Assembly (NCBI GenBank): GCA_949128115.1 | Contig: OX421965.1 | Coordinates: forward strand, 34,653,681 to 34,717,680 | Reading direction: 5' to 3' | Source of the DNA: Anaspis maculata | Lineage: Eukaryota > Arthropoda > Insecta > Coleoptera > Scraptiidae | DNA length: 64,000 nucleotides | In this document: positions 46,668 through 58,103 of the stretch, piece after piece | Numbering within the stretch: position 1 is the stretch's first letter | Layout of the letters: each line of letters starts with the position of its first letter | Program-made: the position numbers and the translations under genes | Notes under the pieces: generated by a model | Told to the model about the DNA's origin: nothing | Seen by the model: only the letters and a program-made list of their open reading frames with translations | Databases searched by the model: none

Positions 46668-46980
46668 CAGCTTCTTCAGCGGCTGCAGCAGGAGTTTTGG
46701 CGACGCTAGTCGTCGGAGTATTTACATACTTTGCAGGAGCGGCAAAAGTGGGACAAAGGCAATTCGCGCAAAATTCAAGGAGGGATTCTCGTCGTATTGC
46801 GAGACGACAATTCGCCTCCTTTACATTGGCGTTTGGCAAGGGTTATCCAGGTACACTCCGGTGCGGACGGAATCGTAAGGGTGGTCACGGTGAGACGGCA
46901 GCGGGAACCTTCCAGAGGCCGTTGTGCAAGGTATGTCCCCTCCCGGATGCAAGCTGTGAGGATGAGTCGGTGTGACGGTC
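46667..46980 (+). pseudogene. BEL C-terminal DUF5641-like domain, broken
   Basis: In the frame of the integrase Glu: LLQRLQQEFW, then SSEYLHTLQERQKW, LRDDNSPPLHWRLARVIQVH and GADGIVRVVTVRR. This is the pattern of the domain that ends BEL pol proteins. Stop codons replace the expected Trp before LLQRL and again after EFWRR. Homology fades at about 46975. Confidence 0.8.
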
Positions 46981-47377
46981 GGTGACGGTGTGAGTCGGTG
47001 TGTGTTCGGGAATGAGGTACTTGCCAATGAGACAGATTTGACTGGTAATACTTTTAATCATTAGCAAGAGTAATAAAGAGTATTTCCTGAAATTCCAAGA
47101 AAATATATCCATTGATTGAAAAGATTTTTTTATTTTTATTTTTACAGGGTTGGTAACAGTCGGGAAACTGCAGTGAAGTTTTTATATCTGTATTTTTCAA
47201 ATATTGTAATGCCACTCTAACCGTTTTTTGAGTTTTCAATCTAACAGTGCTGTTGGTGTACTTTTTAGTATATTTGTGACGTCACAAATATATTTTTAAA
47301 CAGGCATTTTCAACCATACTATCGATTAAGCAGATAAAAAAAAATTGGGCAAGTACCCCATTCCACGTCGGGGTGAA
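46981..47377. other. No recognisable feature
   Basis: Expected place of the BEL 3' LTR, but no match to 40590-41110 is visible. A short 'gtcggtg(tg)acgg' tandem lies at 46960-47010. Otherwise nothing. Confidence 0.4.
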
Positions 47378-47505
47378 TGTTCGGACCCGTCGACAGCAAT
47401 TTGAAAAGCCCGCGCTCAGCGGGCGTTGGTATCACTGGGAGTGTGACAGTTCCGTTAAAAAAAATATATGGAATATACACAACTTTTTCCTTATTCGTGT
47501 TCGAC
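47378..47505. repeat. Duplicated locus B (empty site for the 38089-38907 insertion)
   Basis: Matches 38030-38090 joined to 38908-38985: same hairpin 'gcccgcgctcagcgggc', then 'gttggtatcactgggagtg' without the 0.82-kb insert. It ends in 'cgtgttcgac' where the foldback begins. Confidence 0.75.
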
Positions 47506-47506
47506 G

Positions 47507-48975
47507 ACATCCGATTTGAAAAAAATTGATGGTGTCTGCTTTTCTTCAGCTACAAGACGCTATGTGACTTACGTCACCATCGGCTTTGTCCACGATATAC
47601 AGGTGTCCAAGAAAAGAGTGCCAAAAGTGTTAATTTTTGAAGTCGTGGAACTTTTTTAGAAAAAATTTCGGATTTTTTTTTCTTTTCAGTTTTAGAAAGC
47701 GGATATCAATATCTCGAAACGGTTTTTGATTTTTGATCATATTTTGTTTCTTCAAAGAGTTCTTGATTTTTTTGTGGAATTTGAATTTTTTGATACAGAA
47801 CTTGCTAGAGCTGTTGGTTAAAACGTACGTACGTACGTATATCATGAGAAAATTTGATCTCATGGGCCTCCAGAAGAGGTTATTCTCTGGACCTCTTCAC
47901 AGGAGATGCCCAATAAAGCATGCTGCGACATCACATTGACACTTTTAGACTCCAGCATGAATAAAAATGCAAGACTTGTAACCATACGTTGCAGGAAAAT
48001 TACCATGGTTACCAATTAGTCCCATCATGGGTGATTTTGTTACTACTCAAGTCACTGGGAATTTCCAGAAGTGATATCTCCTAGACGAATAGAGATAGAG
48101 CCATAATTCTTTTTTTGATTCCAATCGGACACATTATTGGCCATTCGAGCATGTGCAAATTTTTCACATCTATACTTTTTCAGTAATGGGGGGTGATTTT
48201 GACATTTGTCATGAAGGAACTTTTTTGTTGTACTTGTCATCATTGAAATGTCAACATGAATGTATACTGTCATTTTCAGCTGATAAATTTCAAGTTTGCA
48301 TTCGGTGTTTTTCTTCCTCAAAGTCCAAGTTTCCTGAGAAAATCGTTGTTGGTCTTTTGTTTCCACTACTGATGTGGAAGTGGTAGATTACATTCATGCT
48401 GACATTTCAATGATGACATGTACAGAAAAAAAAGTTCTGACATGACAAACGTCAAACTTACCCCCACCACTGAAAAAGTAGAAAGTGAAAAATTTGCACA
48501 TCGTTCTCGAATGAATAATAATGTGTCCGATTGGAATCAAAAAAAGAATTATGGCTCTATCTCTATTCGTCTAGGAGATATCACTTCTGAAAATTTCCAG
48601 TGACTTGGGCAGTAACAAAATCACCCATGATAGGACTAATTGGTAACCATGGTGATTTTGATGCAACTTATGGTTACAAGTCTTGCATTTTTATTCATGC
48701 TGGAGTCAATAAATGTCAATGTGATGTCGCAGCATGCTTCATCGGGTATTTCCCCTGAAGAGGTCCAGAAGATGACCTCTTCTGGGGGCTCATGAGGTTA
48801 AATTTTCTCATGGTATAATTCATCCAGCAATTGTGTACGATTCTGTGAATTTTCAAAAAAAATCAACAGCTCTAGCAAATTCTGTATAAAAAAATCCAAA
48901 TTCCACAAAAAAATCAAGAACTCTTTGAAGAATTGAAGCAGATTTTGCTCTATGCTTAACTTTTGACGAACAGTT
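47507..48975. mobile_element. AACTGCTCGTC foldback element, copy 3 (left end truncated)
   Basis: The right end ...TTAACTTTTGACGAACAGTT is close to the family terminus; the left lacks the first 60-70 bp. Arms mirror around about 48370 ('gtggaagtggtag'). An 'acgtacgtacgtacgt' tract at 47823-47839 sits where copies 1 and 2 have 'gaaaatccacag', so it is a local change. Frames inside (for example 48052-48366) are arm translations. Confidence 0.75.
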
Positions 48976-49004
48976 TATATGAAAGAAAATACAGTCTACT
49001 GCCA

Positions 49005-49165
49005 ACCCCAAACAATTTGTATCTCGAAAATTTCAAAATTGGGGTGAGAAGTGGTGAAGGGGTTGAAAACAGAAACCTGCCCATGTATGTTTCAGATGTC
49101 TCCCTGGATATAAAAATGGAGCTGTTTCTGCGCGACGAAATATTCACTAGGAATCAGGAGTTATT
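49005..49165. repeat. Single arm of the 2892-type foldback
   Basis: 'atgtatgtttcagatgtctccctggatataaaaatgg' corresponds to 6124-6170. Only one arm is present, next to the sequence that is the empty site for the TAGGCC element. Confidence 0.55.
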
Positions 49166-50381
49166 ACTGGTGGATAGTTTTGAGAAAATCACCTGGTATG
49201 GTATGCATATAGCGCCTGATAAGTAATATTAGGTACATAAGCGACATCAAGTTGCCTAGTACAATTTTTAATAGATTTTGAAGATATTATAACCGTTAAA
49301 TCAACTGAGTTTTCTTGGAATCGGTTCTTGGCGAGGTTCTCAGCCCAATCAAGTTCAGTGGCACAGGCCCCAGTTAATACCGCGATGTTCGAAAACACTT
49401 TTTTCGAATAAGTTCGAGGGAACACTGGGCATATACACTTGGTGATGGGCGGTGCTGTGCGGTGGTGACAATTTCCAGCTACTGCTACTCTGTAGCCGAG
49501 AACACAACACACACGGAGGACGAAGATTAAATTCACTTACTTGTCAATTCCGTGCGCTCACTTTTCGCGTCATCGTGTCAGGAATGCGTACTTACTATAG
49601 CTGTTCGGCTCTGTCTGGCTTCTGAGTTCTTCTGGCTTGCTCACTTCGATGGGTATGTCTCCAGCAAGGTGTGGGCTGAGTGGTGTGCCTTTCTCCTTCC
49701 CGATGTGAGTTTATAGTGTACACGTGTTTTTGCCAGAGCACTGGGAACTGCGGAACAGCACGAAATGAAATTGAACAATTGCGTTGCATCGCAAATTCAG
49801 CGCATAAAACACAATTTGTCTGGATCAGTTCTAATCCGACACCCCGACAGGCATGCAGAGGTGTTTGAATAACCAGAGGCGCTTTTGCAAAGCTGCGTTT
49901 CAACAGATTTTTATCCACACGATTTCGTGTTAAGAATTCAACATTTATTATGTACAATTTTACAATATTAACAAATGTTTTTACATTTTCACAATAAACT
50001 CAACTAAACAAGCCAAAAAATTTCATTAAGAATTGAGGTGGGTACCTATTGCCTACACGATTTTCTTGATTTTGGCTCAGTAAATCTCTCTTTGCGCAAA
50101 TACTGAAGTGATTTTAGAAAACGATACTGAGGCATTAGAAACTTCAACGACTCTGCGCAAGTCCTCGGAAGAACCAGAGAAACGATACGGACATAGTTTT
50201 TTTTTTCAATTTTGCGCATGACGTATTTTGTCAGGGTCGACGTTTGGGTCGAGTCTGTCATCAAGATCTCCCAGCGGCATATTCCTACGAAGTTCTCCAG
50301 CACGATTCTCAAGGGCGCCGGGCGGAGCGAAAGGCAAATTGGAGGTAAGTACCTACTCACAATTACTTCACACAAAGACAC
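49166..50381. other. No supported gene; possible splice donor
   Basis: Frames 49189-49536 and 49595-49957 (minus) have no domain. At 50343 'ggcaaattggag|gtaagt' is a strong donor consensus on the plus strand, and the upstream 120 bp are open in several frames on both strands. This could be the end of a host exon, but I cannot choose a frame. Confidence 0.25.
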
Positions 50382-50424
50382 TGTGGCGGCTCTCATATGA
50401 GCATGTGGCGGAGGAACTGTTGTC

Positions 50425-50496
50425 TCCCCGATAGCTTAGTGGTCAGAGCATCCATCCGGCAAATGGAAGACCCGGGTTCGAGTCCCGGTCAGGGCA
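50425..50496 (+). tRNA. tRNA-Ala(GGC)-like sequence in LTR
   Basis: Best-paired D stem of all copies (GCTT/GAGC with one G-T), anticodon stem TCCAT/ATGGA perfect, loop CCGGCAA, T stem CCGGG/CCCGG perfect. One C is missing from the 5' acceptor strand relative to copies 1 and 3. CACTTTTTCTCC follows, giving a five-T terminator. Confidence 0.65.
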
Positions 50497-50796
50497 GACA
50501 CTTTTTCTCCGTCACATCGCGCCATAAATGGTGACCCCGAACAAAAGCAGCACGCACGCAACATGCAGCTCAAACAAACAGGTACAAAGCAAGCGATGAA
50601 CAATTAAACAGCACCGCCAATTCTCTGCCCTACGTTCACCCACGTCCTATCCGTCGCCCTAGGAAGGGGGTACTGAACAACGGTCAACGGTCCATAAGTA
50701 CGGCGAACGCAGGGGTACATACGAGACGAACGACGTCTCTGAAGGGAGAGTACTGTGGCGGCTCTCATATGGGCATGTGGCGGAGGAACTGTTGTC

Positions 50797-50868
50797 TCCC
50801 CGATAGCTTAGTGGTCAGAGTACCCATCCGGCAAATGGAAGACCCGGGTTTGAGTCCCGGTCAGGGCA
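50797..50868 (+). tRNA. tRNA-Ala(GGC)-like sequence in LTR
   Basis: Second LTR of TRIM copy 4. Box B has one change (GGTTTGAGTCC), which should weaken Pol III promotion. Stems are otherwise as in the partner. Confidence 0.55.
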
Positions 50869-50897
50869 GACACTTTTTCTTCGTCACATCGCGCCAT

Positions 50898-51283
50898 AAC
50901 ACAATTTCCTCATACATACATACATCATACATCATGATGTATATGTACATACTGATATTATGTATATGTATTCTCTTTCTGTAAAAAATCACTTTGAATA
51001 TTCTGAACCACCCCCCACCCTTTCCAAAAAATTTCATAGTTGAGGGGCGAAGGTGATGAAAATAATTATATTGCTAACAATACGCGCCTTAGATGTCCCT
51101 CTCGAAAAAATGGACCTGTTTTTGCCGGAAAATTCACTCAAGGATCGGCAGTTGAGGGAAAAACTTTCCTTTAATCACCAATGAAAGAACTATGAGACGA
51201 GTTAAGGGTGGTTTTGAATATTCCAAAATAAGTCTGACAAAAATAGTATATGTATGGTTTCTTGATCCATGGAGGAATAGATG
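50898..51283. repeat. CATA-rich tract and 2892-type arm fragment
   Basis: 'catacatacatacatcatac' simple sequence at 50911-50950. 51010-51160 then matches a foldback arm ('agatgtccctctcgaaaaaatgg'). Confidence 0.5.
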
Positions 51284-51433
51284 AAATTATGATTGAAAAT
51301 TAAAAATCTCTTGACTCAATTATTGCGACCGGTTTTGCCGGTTGCGCCGGAAAAAAAAGAAATAATCCGGCGAAACCGGTCGCAATAAATTGAGTTAAGA
51401 GGAAAAAAGACCGTTCTTAATTTTCAATCACAA
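51284..51433. mobile_element. MITE-like inverted repeat
   Basis: 'tgattgaaaattaa' ... 'ttaattttcaatca' ends; inside, 'attgcgaccggttttgccgg' mirrors 'ccggcgaaaccggtcgcaat'. About 150 bp, no coding capacity. Confidence 0.75.
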
Positions 51434-51436
51434 AAA

Positions 51437-51550
51437 TAGTATATTACATACCGAGGCGGGAAGTGCTTCATTACTGCTGAGAGCAAGATAGCTGCGAGCA
51501 TGCTATGCTTGAAGCAGGAATGAAGCAATTACCGCCGAGAGTATGTACCG
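51437..51550. repeat. Short inverted repeat next to the MITE
   Basis: 'ttacataccgaggcgggaag' with 'gcttcattactg' mirrored by 'gaatgaagcaattaccgccg' and 'agtatgta'. The interior has 'gcgagcatgctatgc'. Possibly a separate small MITE. Confidence 0.5.
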
Positions 51551-51645
51551 GGTGAGCCATGAGAAACCGTGCTCTGAATTTTTACTTCTGAAATTTTCAT
51601 CTCTTCACCAATTTTATCGAACTTTTCAGCTTTGGCTAGCCAATT

Positions 51646-52971
51646 GAATAGGCTATCATTTCCGTATTTCAAAATGTCCAACATTTCAAAATTCAAGATG
51701 GCAGAAACAATTGAAAATAGGCCTTATTTTGCTCTCGTTGCTTTTTATTGAAAGTTACCAGGAAGTCAAAACCAATTATATATTATGGAGGAATAGAGCT
51801 TTCTTGTCAATTCAAGACCACAACCAGTGGAATCGGGTCATCGGCTGAGGAGCCATTGCGAGTTGAAACTAAGCCCACTTTCCGTTTTTTCCATTTCTGC
51901 ATCATTGATCCAAATTTAGGTATCCTGTCCGCCAATCCGCCATTTGCTCATTTCTCAACTGATTTTCTCAAATTTGGTATCAATGGCTAGCCAATTGGAC
52001 AGGCTATCTTTTTCATGTAAGAAAATGACGTACATGTGAAAATTCAGGATAGCGGAAGCAATTGAAAATATAATCTCTTTTGTCCTTAAAATTTGCAGAA
52101 AGTCGAAACCAATGATTATTATGGAGAAATAGACCTTCCTTGACAATCCAAGACCGCAACCAGACAAATCGGGTCATCTGCTGAGGAGCTACGGCGAGTT
52201 GAAGCGAAGCCTACCTACCGGTTCCATTATTCCCGCATAAGTGACCCAAATTTAGGAATCCTGCTCGCCATATCCTTATTCTCTAACCGATTTTTTCAAA
52301 TTTGGTGCCAACATGTCAATATTCAAGATGGCGGAGACTATTGAAAATGGGCCTTATTCGTCTTTGTTGGAATTAAAAAACGGGAAGTAGGCTTCGCTTC
52401 AACTGGCCGTAGCTCCTCATCAGATGAACCGATTTGATTGGTTCTGTCTTGAATTGTCGAGGAAGGTCTATTTCTTTATAACTAATCATTGTTGGTTTTG
52501 ACTTTTCGCTCATTTTGATTAAAAAGCAATGAGGACAAAAGAAATTCTATTTGCAATTGCTTTCGCCATCTTGGATTTTGATAGGTCTGTCATTTTATCA
52601 TATGAAATAGGTAGCCTGTCCAATTGGCTAGCAATTGATACCAAATTTGAGGAAATCGGTTGAGAAATAAGCATATGGCGGATTGGCGGGCAGGATACCT
52701 AAATGGTCAATTATGCGGAAATGAAAAGAAACGGAGAGTGGGCTTCGCTTCAACTCGCGATAGCTCATCAGCAAATAACCCGATTTTATTGTTTGTGGTC
52801 TTGAATTGACAAGGAAGGTCTAATCCTTCATGATACATTATTGGTTTTGACTTTCTAGTAACTTTTATTAAAAAGCAACGAGAACAAAAGAAGGCCTATT
52901 TTCAATTGTTTCTGCCACCTTGAATTTTAGTGTATCGGCCATTTTAAAATACAGAAATGATAGTCTATTCG
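51646..52971. repeat. Two-by-two palindromic array of an about 330-bp unit
   Basis: Four copies of one unit: two direct (about 51640-51975 and 51980-52310) and two inverted (about 52320-52640 and 52650-52975). Each contains 'ggctagccaattg', 'aggctat', 'gaggagc' and a 'gttgaagcgaagcc'-type stretch or its complement. This makes a long foldback with internal tandem symmetry. No coding frame is supported. Confidence 0.8.
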
Positions 52972-52975
52972 GAGC

Positions 52976-54277
52976 TTAAATAGTGAATTGGGCTATTAGA
53001 ATTATCAATAATTATATCATAAACACCATACTATAATTATAACAAACTGGCACCCCGAATCTCACAAAACTGCGTTTAACTCTTCGATTCGAGCCCCTTC
53101 ACACCTCATCATCATTTCGTCATCCCTCTGTTAATTGTCAATCAGTCAAGGAGGCCATGCACTTTCCGCCCTCTAACCGGGGCGGAAAGTGATTTCGGAG
53201 GCGGAAAACAAAATCATCAACAAAGCGTCTTTTTCCAACTTTTTAAAAGTCAGTAATGAGTCTATTACCTACTAACTATAGTGATTGTGAATAAGAGAGT
53301 TTTATTGCCTTTAATTTGATGGATAACAAGATAAGTAATGCAATTTTGAAGTTTTAAAGTCGGTATAGGGTGGGAAAGAAGGAACTGGAGATGAAAATTT
53401 GGCAATACGTATCCTACATAGATGTCCCCCCTCGACATAAAAATCGACCTGATGCGACGCGTTTCCCTGAGGAAAATTTTGGTGGCAAGAAATCCGGTGT
53501 GAGAAATTGGAAAATGAACTCTATAGGTATGTTTACTTAACGCACTTATATTGTGCGTTATTGTCTCATAATCAAAATAAATAATCCAAAACATACGAAG
53601 ACACCGGAATTCTCTCAAATTTATGCCTCTTGTACACCATCACTCGTTTACGTCCTCTGACAAATTTCAGTTGACCATCAGATACCACCTATTGACATTC
53701 CTTTCGTTGTCAACATAACCCTCACAGTCGAGGAATAAATTCAAAAACACGCAAAAAACAAACATTTGGTCTCGCATTTGGTTCATTTTTGCTAATCATA
53801 TGTCGAGTCATGCATTGTCATTTGTTTACGTCTCTTGGAAAATTTCAACTGACCGGACACTATCCACTGACATGCGTTTTGTTTACACAATTAACACAGC
53901 AAAAATTTCAACCAGCCTGAAGCGATGGAGAAACAGATACTAATAAGAACCTAAGATACCTTTATCACTAAACTAAAGGACGGCATTTTCTACTGTTCTT
54001 TTTTTTAAACCTGAGTTTCATAGGAACCAATGGAGTGGGAGAATTGGAAAAAAGAAAGGTGATCTAAAATCAAATATGAAAACACAGGTATAGGAATTTA
54101 AAAATTTTGCAATTCAAAAAACTCTTTTCCAAATTGCAAATCCAAATTTTCCAAATTTTCATAAAAATTTCGAAAAAACTTTCATTCTCTTGCTAGCTCA
54201 TATTTGAATAACTCATTTTTCTGTTACATTTTAATCTGCTGTCTTTTAAAAGCTCAGTTCAATAACCAAAACAATTA
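52976..54277. other. No supported gene
   Basis: 53340-53480 holds another 2892-type arm fragment ('gatgtcccccctcgacataa'). The 117-codon minus frame 53265-53618 runs across it and has no domain. Confidence 0.4.
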
Positions 54278-54286
54278 CTAATAACC

Positions 54287-54556
54287 AAACCCGGTCGGTA
54301 GCACGGTGAGCTCGGCCCCGCTTTCAAAGGCGAAGGTCCCGGGTTCAAATCCGCACTGGGCCAGATGAACTTTTTCACGCGTTTCCTAGTACTGGCGCAT
54401 CTACTATCGTGCGGTGATGCCCGGGGAAAAGGGATGAAACGAGAAAGCCTTCGAAACAAAACCACACTGATTAATCCCCACTGTCCCAAAAATGTCTTCG
54501 TCATTGTTATCGTCAATACTGTTATCGTTACTGAGAAACCCCCACAGAAAAACCTG
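54287..54556 (+). mobile_element. tRNA-derived SINE with 9-bp TSD
   Basis: Head with a box A-like 'ggtagcacggtgagc' and box B GGTTCAAATCC, preceded by CCCGGT and followed by ACTGGG, which pair as a tRNA-like acceptor. The body ends in 'attgttatcgtcaatactg'-type short repeats. Perfect duplication CTAATAACC at 54278-54286 and 54557-54565. SINEs are transcribed by Pol III and moved by a LINE's reverse transcriptase. The partner LINE cannot be told from this copy. Confidence 0.85.
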
Positions 54557-54565
54557 CTAATAACC

Positions 54566-55992
54566 TAGTAGTTGATGCAGGGCAAAAAAAAGTGACATCT
54601 GACAGCTGATCGGAGTCATCTACAAGTAGTGACAGGTGACATACCGTTTTCTTTCTCCTCAAATTCATAAGACGCATTGTACAATAATTAATAGATATTT
54701 TATAAGGATTAGATATAAACTCGGATGTAACCTCGGATATAACTTCACACTTCTCAACCTGTAGTGAATTTAGATAATGAGAACAATTCTTAGCCACACG
54801 AAGATTTTTCCTGAATCACATTTTAACTTCTTATGCGTCCATAAACTGAAACGTTAATGGCATAGGAGAATTTTAATCATCGCTGCTGCTCCCCGGACGG
54901 GACAAAGGAAGAGGTTGGCAAGGTTTTCATTAAACATTCGGCTTTTTATATTAAAATTCACCAAAAAATAATTTTGCGGCGAGTGTGCGCGTGGATGAGT
55001 GCAAAACGAGCCTTCCCTCCTCCCTTTTCGCTTCTCCAGACCGCTGAAAAGAAACGTCCTCTTTTAAGAGTCGAAAAAGTCGCTCACTCTTCACGCAAGC
55101 TCCAGTTTGGCCGGTGCCAGTGGACCAAAAAGAGGGATATTAATTAGGACGGGGTATTACTACGGGAGAAAGTCGTAAGGACATAACTTTTGATCCCGGT
55201 GTAGATTATCTCAGAGTCGTTACGGTTGTCCAAGTGTCCTCGGTTCAACGCCAACTATGCCAGAGTTTCTAAACCCCGGACATAAGCCCCCCCTGCAGCT
55301 GGGCGAGCCAGCAACTACGACCTACATTGTTTGTAGTTCTCGACTCATGCTCACTTCTGATCTCACAATCTATTTGTGTGAGCCACTTATGTTTCATTTT
55401 AAGCCCCCGAATTGCAAATTAGCCGCGTCGCCTTCCGCGACGTTTTCCATGTGAAATGCGTCGGAGAGGACGGACCCAGGCATAAATAAAATTCGCTTCA
55501 AATTAATTAAAATGTTTAACGCTCCGTTGCAGGGCGACCGTCAGAAGGCCTGGAAACGAAAGGCCAACAACAACAACAACAACAACAAGAACAACTAACT
55601 GCTACTTTTCAAGAAGCTTGCTACTTATACGCCGCGGAGAGTGGTGTACGCCGAAGAACAAACAGCAAGCGAACATGAAAGTAGCAGCAAGAGCAAGAGC
55701 AAGAGGGCTTTCTTTTGGCGTGTCGAAAGAGCTAAAACAATTTTGTGGAACTCAAACTCGTTTCTGTGTATTTAAACATCATAATTAAAACAGCCGGGGG
55801 ACAAGGAGGCATGAGCCGCGCTTCTAATTCTCCCATCCGATTTGACCTGTTCGCAAGCTCTGAGATAAAAGCTGTTCCTTGTTCGCAGTTTTGAAGCGAT
55901 CTGGTTGTTGAGTTCTCATCATCAGTTGAACCGACACATTTAATGCTGATAACTTTCGAAGGAGATGAGATGATAGTTCTTTTAAATAATTC
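54566..55992. other. No supported gene; (AAC)n tract
   Basis: Simple repeat (AAC)n at 55564-55600 and 'agcaagagc' triplets at 55685-55705. A GC-richer patch at 55250-55450 has a 65-codon frame of no known domain. Nothing else is recognised. Confidence 0.35.
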
Positions 55993-55993
55993 T

Positions 55994-56080
55994 TGATCCA
56001 CTAGTCAAGTGGGACTAGGATACGAACCTGCTCGGCAAAGTAGAGCTCTGGGTTCGATTCCCGGTGATGTAAGCCTGACT
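55994..56080 (+). mobile_element. tRNA-derived SINE fragment (family 2)
   Basis: 'actagtcaagtggga' (box A-like), 'gctcggcaaagtagagc' and box B GGTTCGATTCC match, in order, the minus-strand element at 58838-59012. Its tail cannot be delimited. Confidence 0.65.
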
Positions 56081-56986
56081 GTTGTGTCGTAAAATGGAAA
56101 TTTTCAAATGTAATGGAGATTTATAAAATGCAAATGATCTCCTATGACCGTGATAGTGCCGATGAAGAGGCAAACATTTTTTTGTGCGTAATTTTTGTAG
56201 TTCAAAGTATTATTTTGGTGCGCCATTTCTTGATCACTCTGTACAATAAAAATACAAGGCGTTGAACCTTTTAACATTTTTATCTTCCATTGAATTATTT
56301 TTGGAAAAAAACCCGTTCTTGTATACTGTATACTCATGAAATAGTATCGTGAGAATCAGTTATACATTATCTGAGAACATACTTCTCCAATTTATTTGGT
56401 TGTGAAACGGGGTCCATGACACTTAAGGGACACATTGTGAAATTTTTTCACAACCACGAAACAACAAATTGTGTTGCCTTCTACTCACGATGATTAGTCC
56501 CGGCCAAAGGGAAAATTACGATCACACTTATGGTTTCTTTGCAGTTGAATTGTTCACGTCGTACTGCTCTTCTTTGCGGTGCCCATCTCTGGCCTACGCA
56601 CAACATTGCGCAATATTGTTTTGTTGATAAGTCATGAGCTACTGTACCCCGTACTTTCTCTAATTTTCCACTGAAGTGATGTAGGCAACCACCAATACAA
56701 CAACATCCAGAAACAAACTGTTCTCTTTGAACTGTGTCCCTTAAGTCTCATGGGATGAAATCAACAATTTTATTGTAGAGCATCTGAATTTTTTAATTTT
56801 TTGTATTCAGAATTATTCAGCATTATCAGCATTATCTCAGACATCAGATAAAGATTTCATTGCAAGAATGCTGTTGAGGTGTTTATGTATTCATAGGCAA
56901 GTAAACTTCATCTATTTTTCTGTCCAAATTCCCAGAATTACAATGATAGTGCGAAAATCGAGGCGATATTATGCGATGTACGGATC
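56081..56986. other. No recognisable feature
   Basis: No domain in any frame and no clear repeat. Confidence 0.35.
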
Positions 56987-57290
56987 ATTGCTAGATGGAA
57001 AGACTAATAGTCGTAGCGGTACACCAAATTATTCTGCACTTCTAACGATTTCGATTATTTTCGGCACATATGATCATTGGACCTATTCAAGCGTTTTGAC
57101 CCGCAGCACCACCAAATTTGCCCCTCAGGAACGGAGGGGTGGGGGTATCTTCAGAATTTGAAGCTCCAGGTCTAGTATGGTCCAATGAAGACCCACAAAG
57201 GCAAGTGAGTAGTCATTTTCGAATGACTTTCATCCGCTGATGTCGATTCTGACGTGAAAAATGAGTTGCGCAATCATTTGACAAAGATAA

Positions 57291-58103
57291 TTGACCTTTC
57301 CAATTTTAGGAGATAGAAAATACATGGATTTTCGAGGTCACCTTTGACGTTTTGACGTTTATGACGTTTGGACGTTTCGTTTCTGACTTTTGCGGGAATT
57401 TTGAATCGGATAGCTATACTGTTCCCATTATCATGTGGGGAAAGTCACTAGAGCCCATAAGGGAGTTTTTAATGGACGAAGTAATAGAGTTTTTTCGTAG
57501 TAAGATGCACGTGTCTGGTGCAGCGTGATTTCTGCTGGTGCTGGTGCTGGTGCAGCCACACTTCCATCAAGTTTGGGTCTTTCGTGAACCGGTGCATGGT
57601 TATGCTGGGTGTATTCGTCTTATTCTCGACTCGCATAGAGCGACACAACACCCTTGAACCATTTCTGTATCTTCTCAGTTTTCCACTACATATAACACAC
57701 TTATTGGTAAGAACGAGGGTAAGAACAAGTGAAATCATGAAATCCATGCTGAAATCAAATAAATACACGACAGAGCGCTTGTCAGATTCGAAAAATTTCC
57801 CATTGTCAGAAACGAAATGTCATATCTCAAGAAACATAGGGCGCTTTCCAATAACTGCGACAAGACGGATACACAATGTCAAAGTGCACTTGCCAGCTCA
57901 ATTCTAAACTCAGCCTCGCCAATGTTTCGATTGTGTCGACATGTGGTGCTATTACTGCTATTAGAACGCTAGCTGTGTCGAATTGTGTCCATATGTGTCC
58001 AATTGTGTCCTTATACGCCTTATTGGGAAGCGCCCAATGACCTCGATTAACCGTATCTTATACGCATGACGTCACAGTAAAGAGAGACAACGGAAAATTG
58101 GAG
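57291..58103. mobile_element. MITE-like insertion in the foldback left arm
   Basis: Defined by comparison with the right arm, which reads straight from 'agataattg' to 'gtaataat' at about 59812-59830. The ends resemble inverted repeats (CCAATTTT near the left, AAAATTGG near the right). It contains a smaller inverted repeat at 57838-58036 (GGGCGCTTTCCAATAA ... TTATTGGGAAGCGCCC) that may be an independent MITE. The 129-codon frame 57518-57907 crosses the boundary between the two and starts in GCTGGT repeats; not called. Confidence 0.6.

Larger units (their letters stand above)
41262..46980 (+). mobile_element. BEL/Pao retrotransposon, decayed, split by a TRIM
   Basis: A recognisable gag-protease-RT-RNase H-integrase-DUF5641 order on the plus strand, typical of BEL/Pao elements of insects. 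It is broken by one TRIM insertion in gag, a shift in the protease (about 43205), a stop at 43809, shifts near 43895, 46010-46060 and 46400, and stops after 46665. The 3' LTR is missing. Parts are listed separately. Confidence 0.9.
50382..50897 (+). mobile_element. TRIM with tRNA-like LTRs, copy 4
   Basis: The only plus-strand copy: LTRs 50382-50525 and 50754-50897 (144 bp), interior 228 bp. TSD GACAC (50377-50381) / AACAC (50898-50902), one change. PBS TGGTGACCCCGA at 50529-50540, three bases after the LTR; polypurine tract GAAGGGAGAGTAC at 50741-50753 abutting the 3' LTR. The interior is about 40 bp shorter than in copies 1 and 3, lacking one of the two 'ttgcttgctttgtacct' repeats. Confidence 0.93.

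Noticed and set aside
40590..46980. Intact BEL element able to mobilise the TRIM
   Set aside because: Stops, frameshifts, protease loop change, missing 3' LTR, and no matching PBS or LTR ends.
47823..47839. ACGT tandem as a regulatory site
   Set aside because: A short simple repeat in one copy of a foldback; no support for function.
57518..57907. 129-residue protein with CWCWCW start
   Set aside because: The start is a GCTGGT simple repeat and the frame crosses MITE boundaries.
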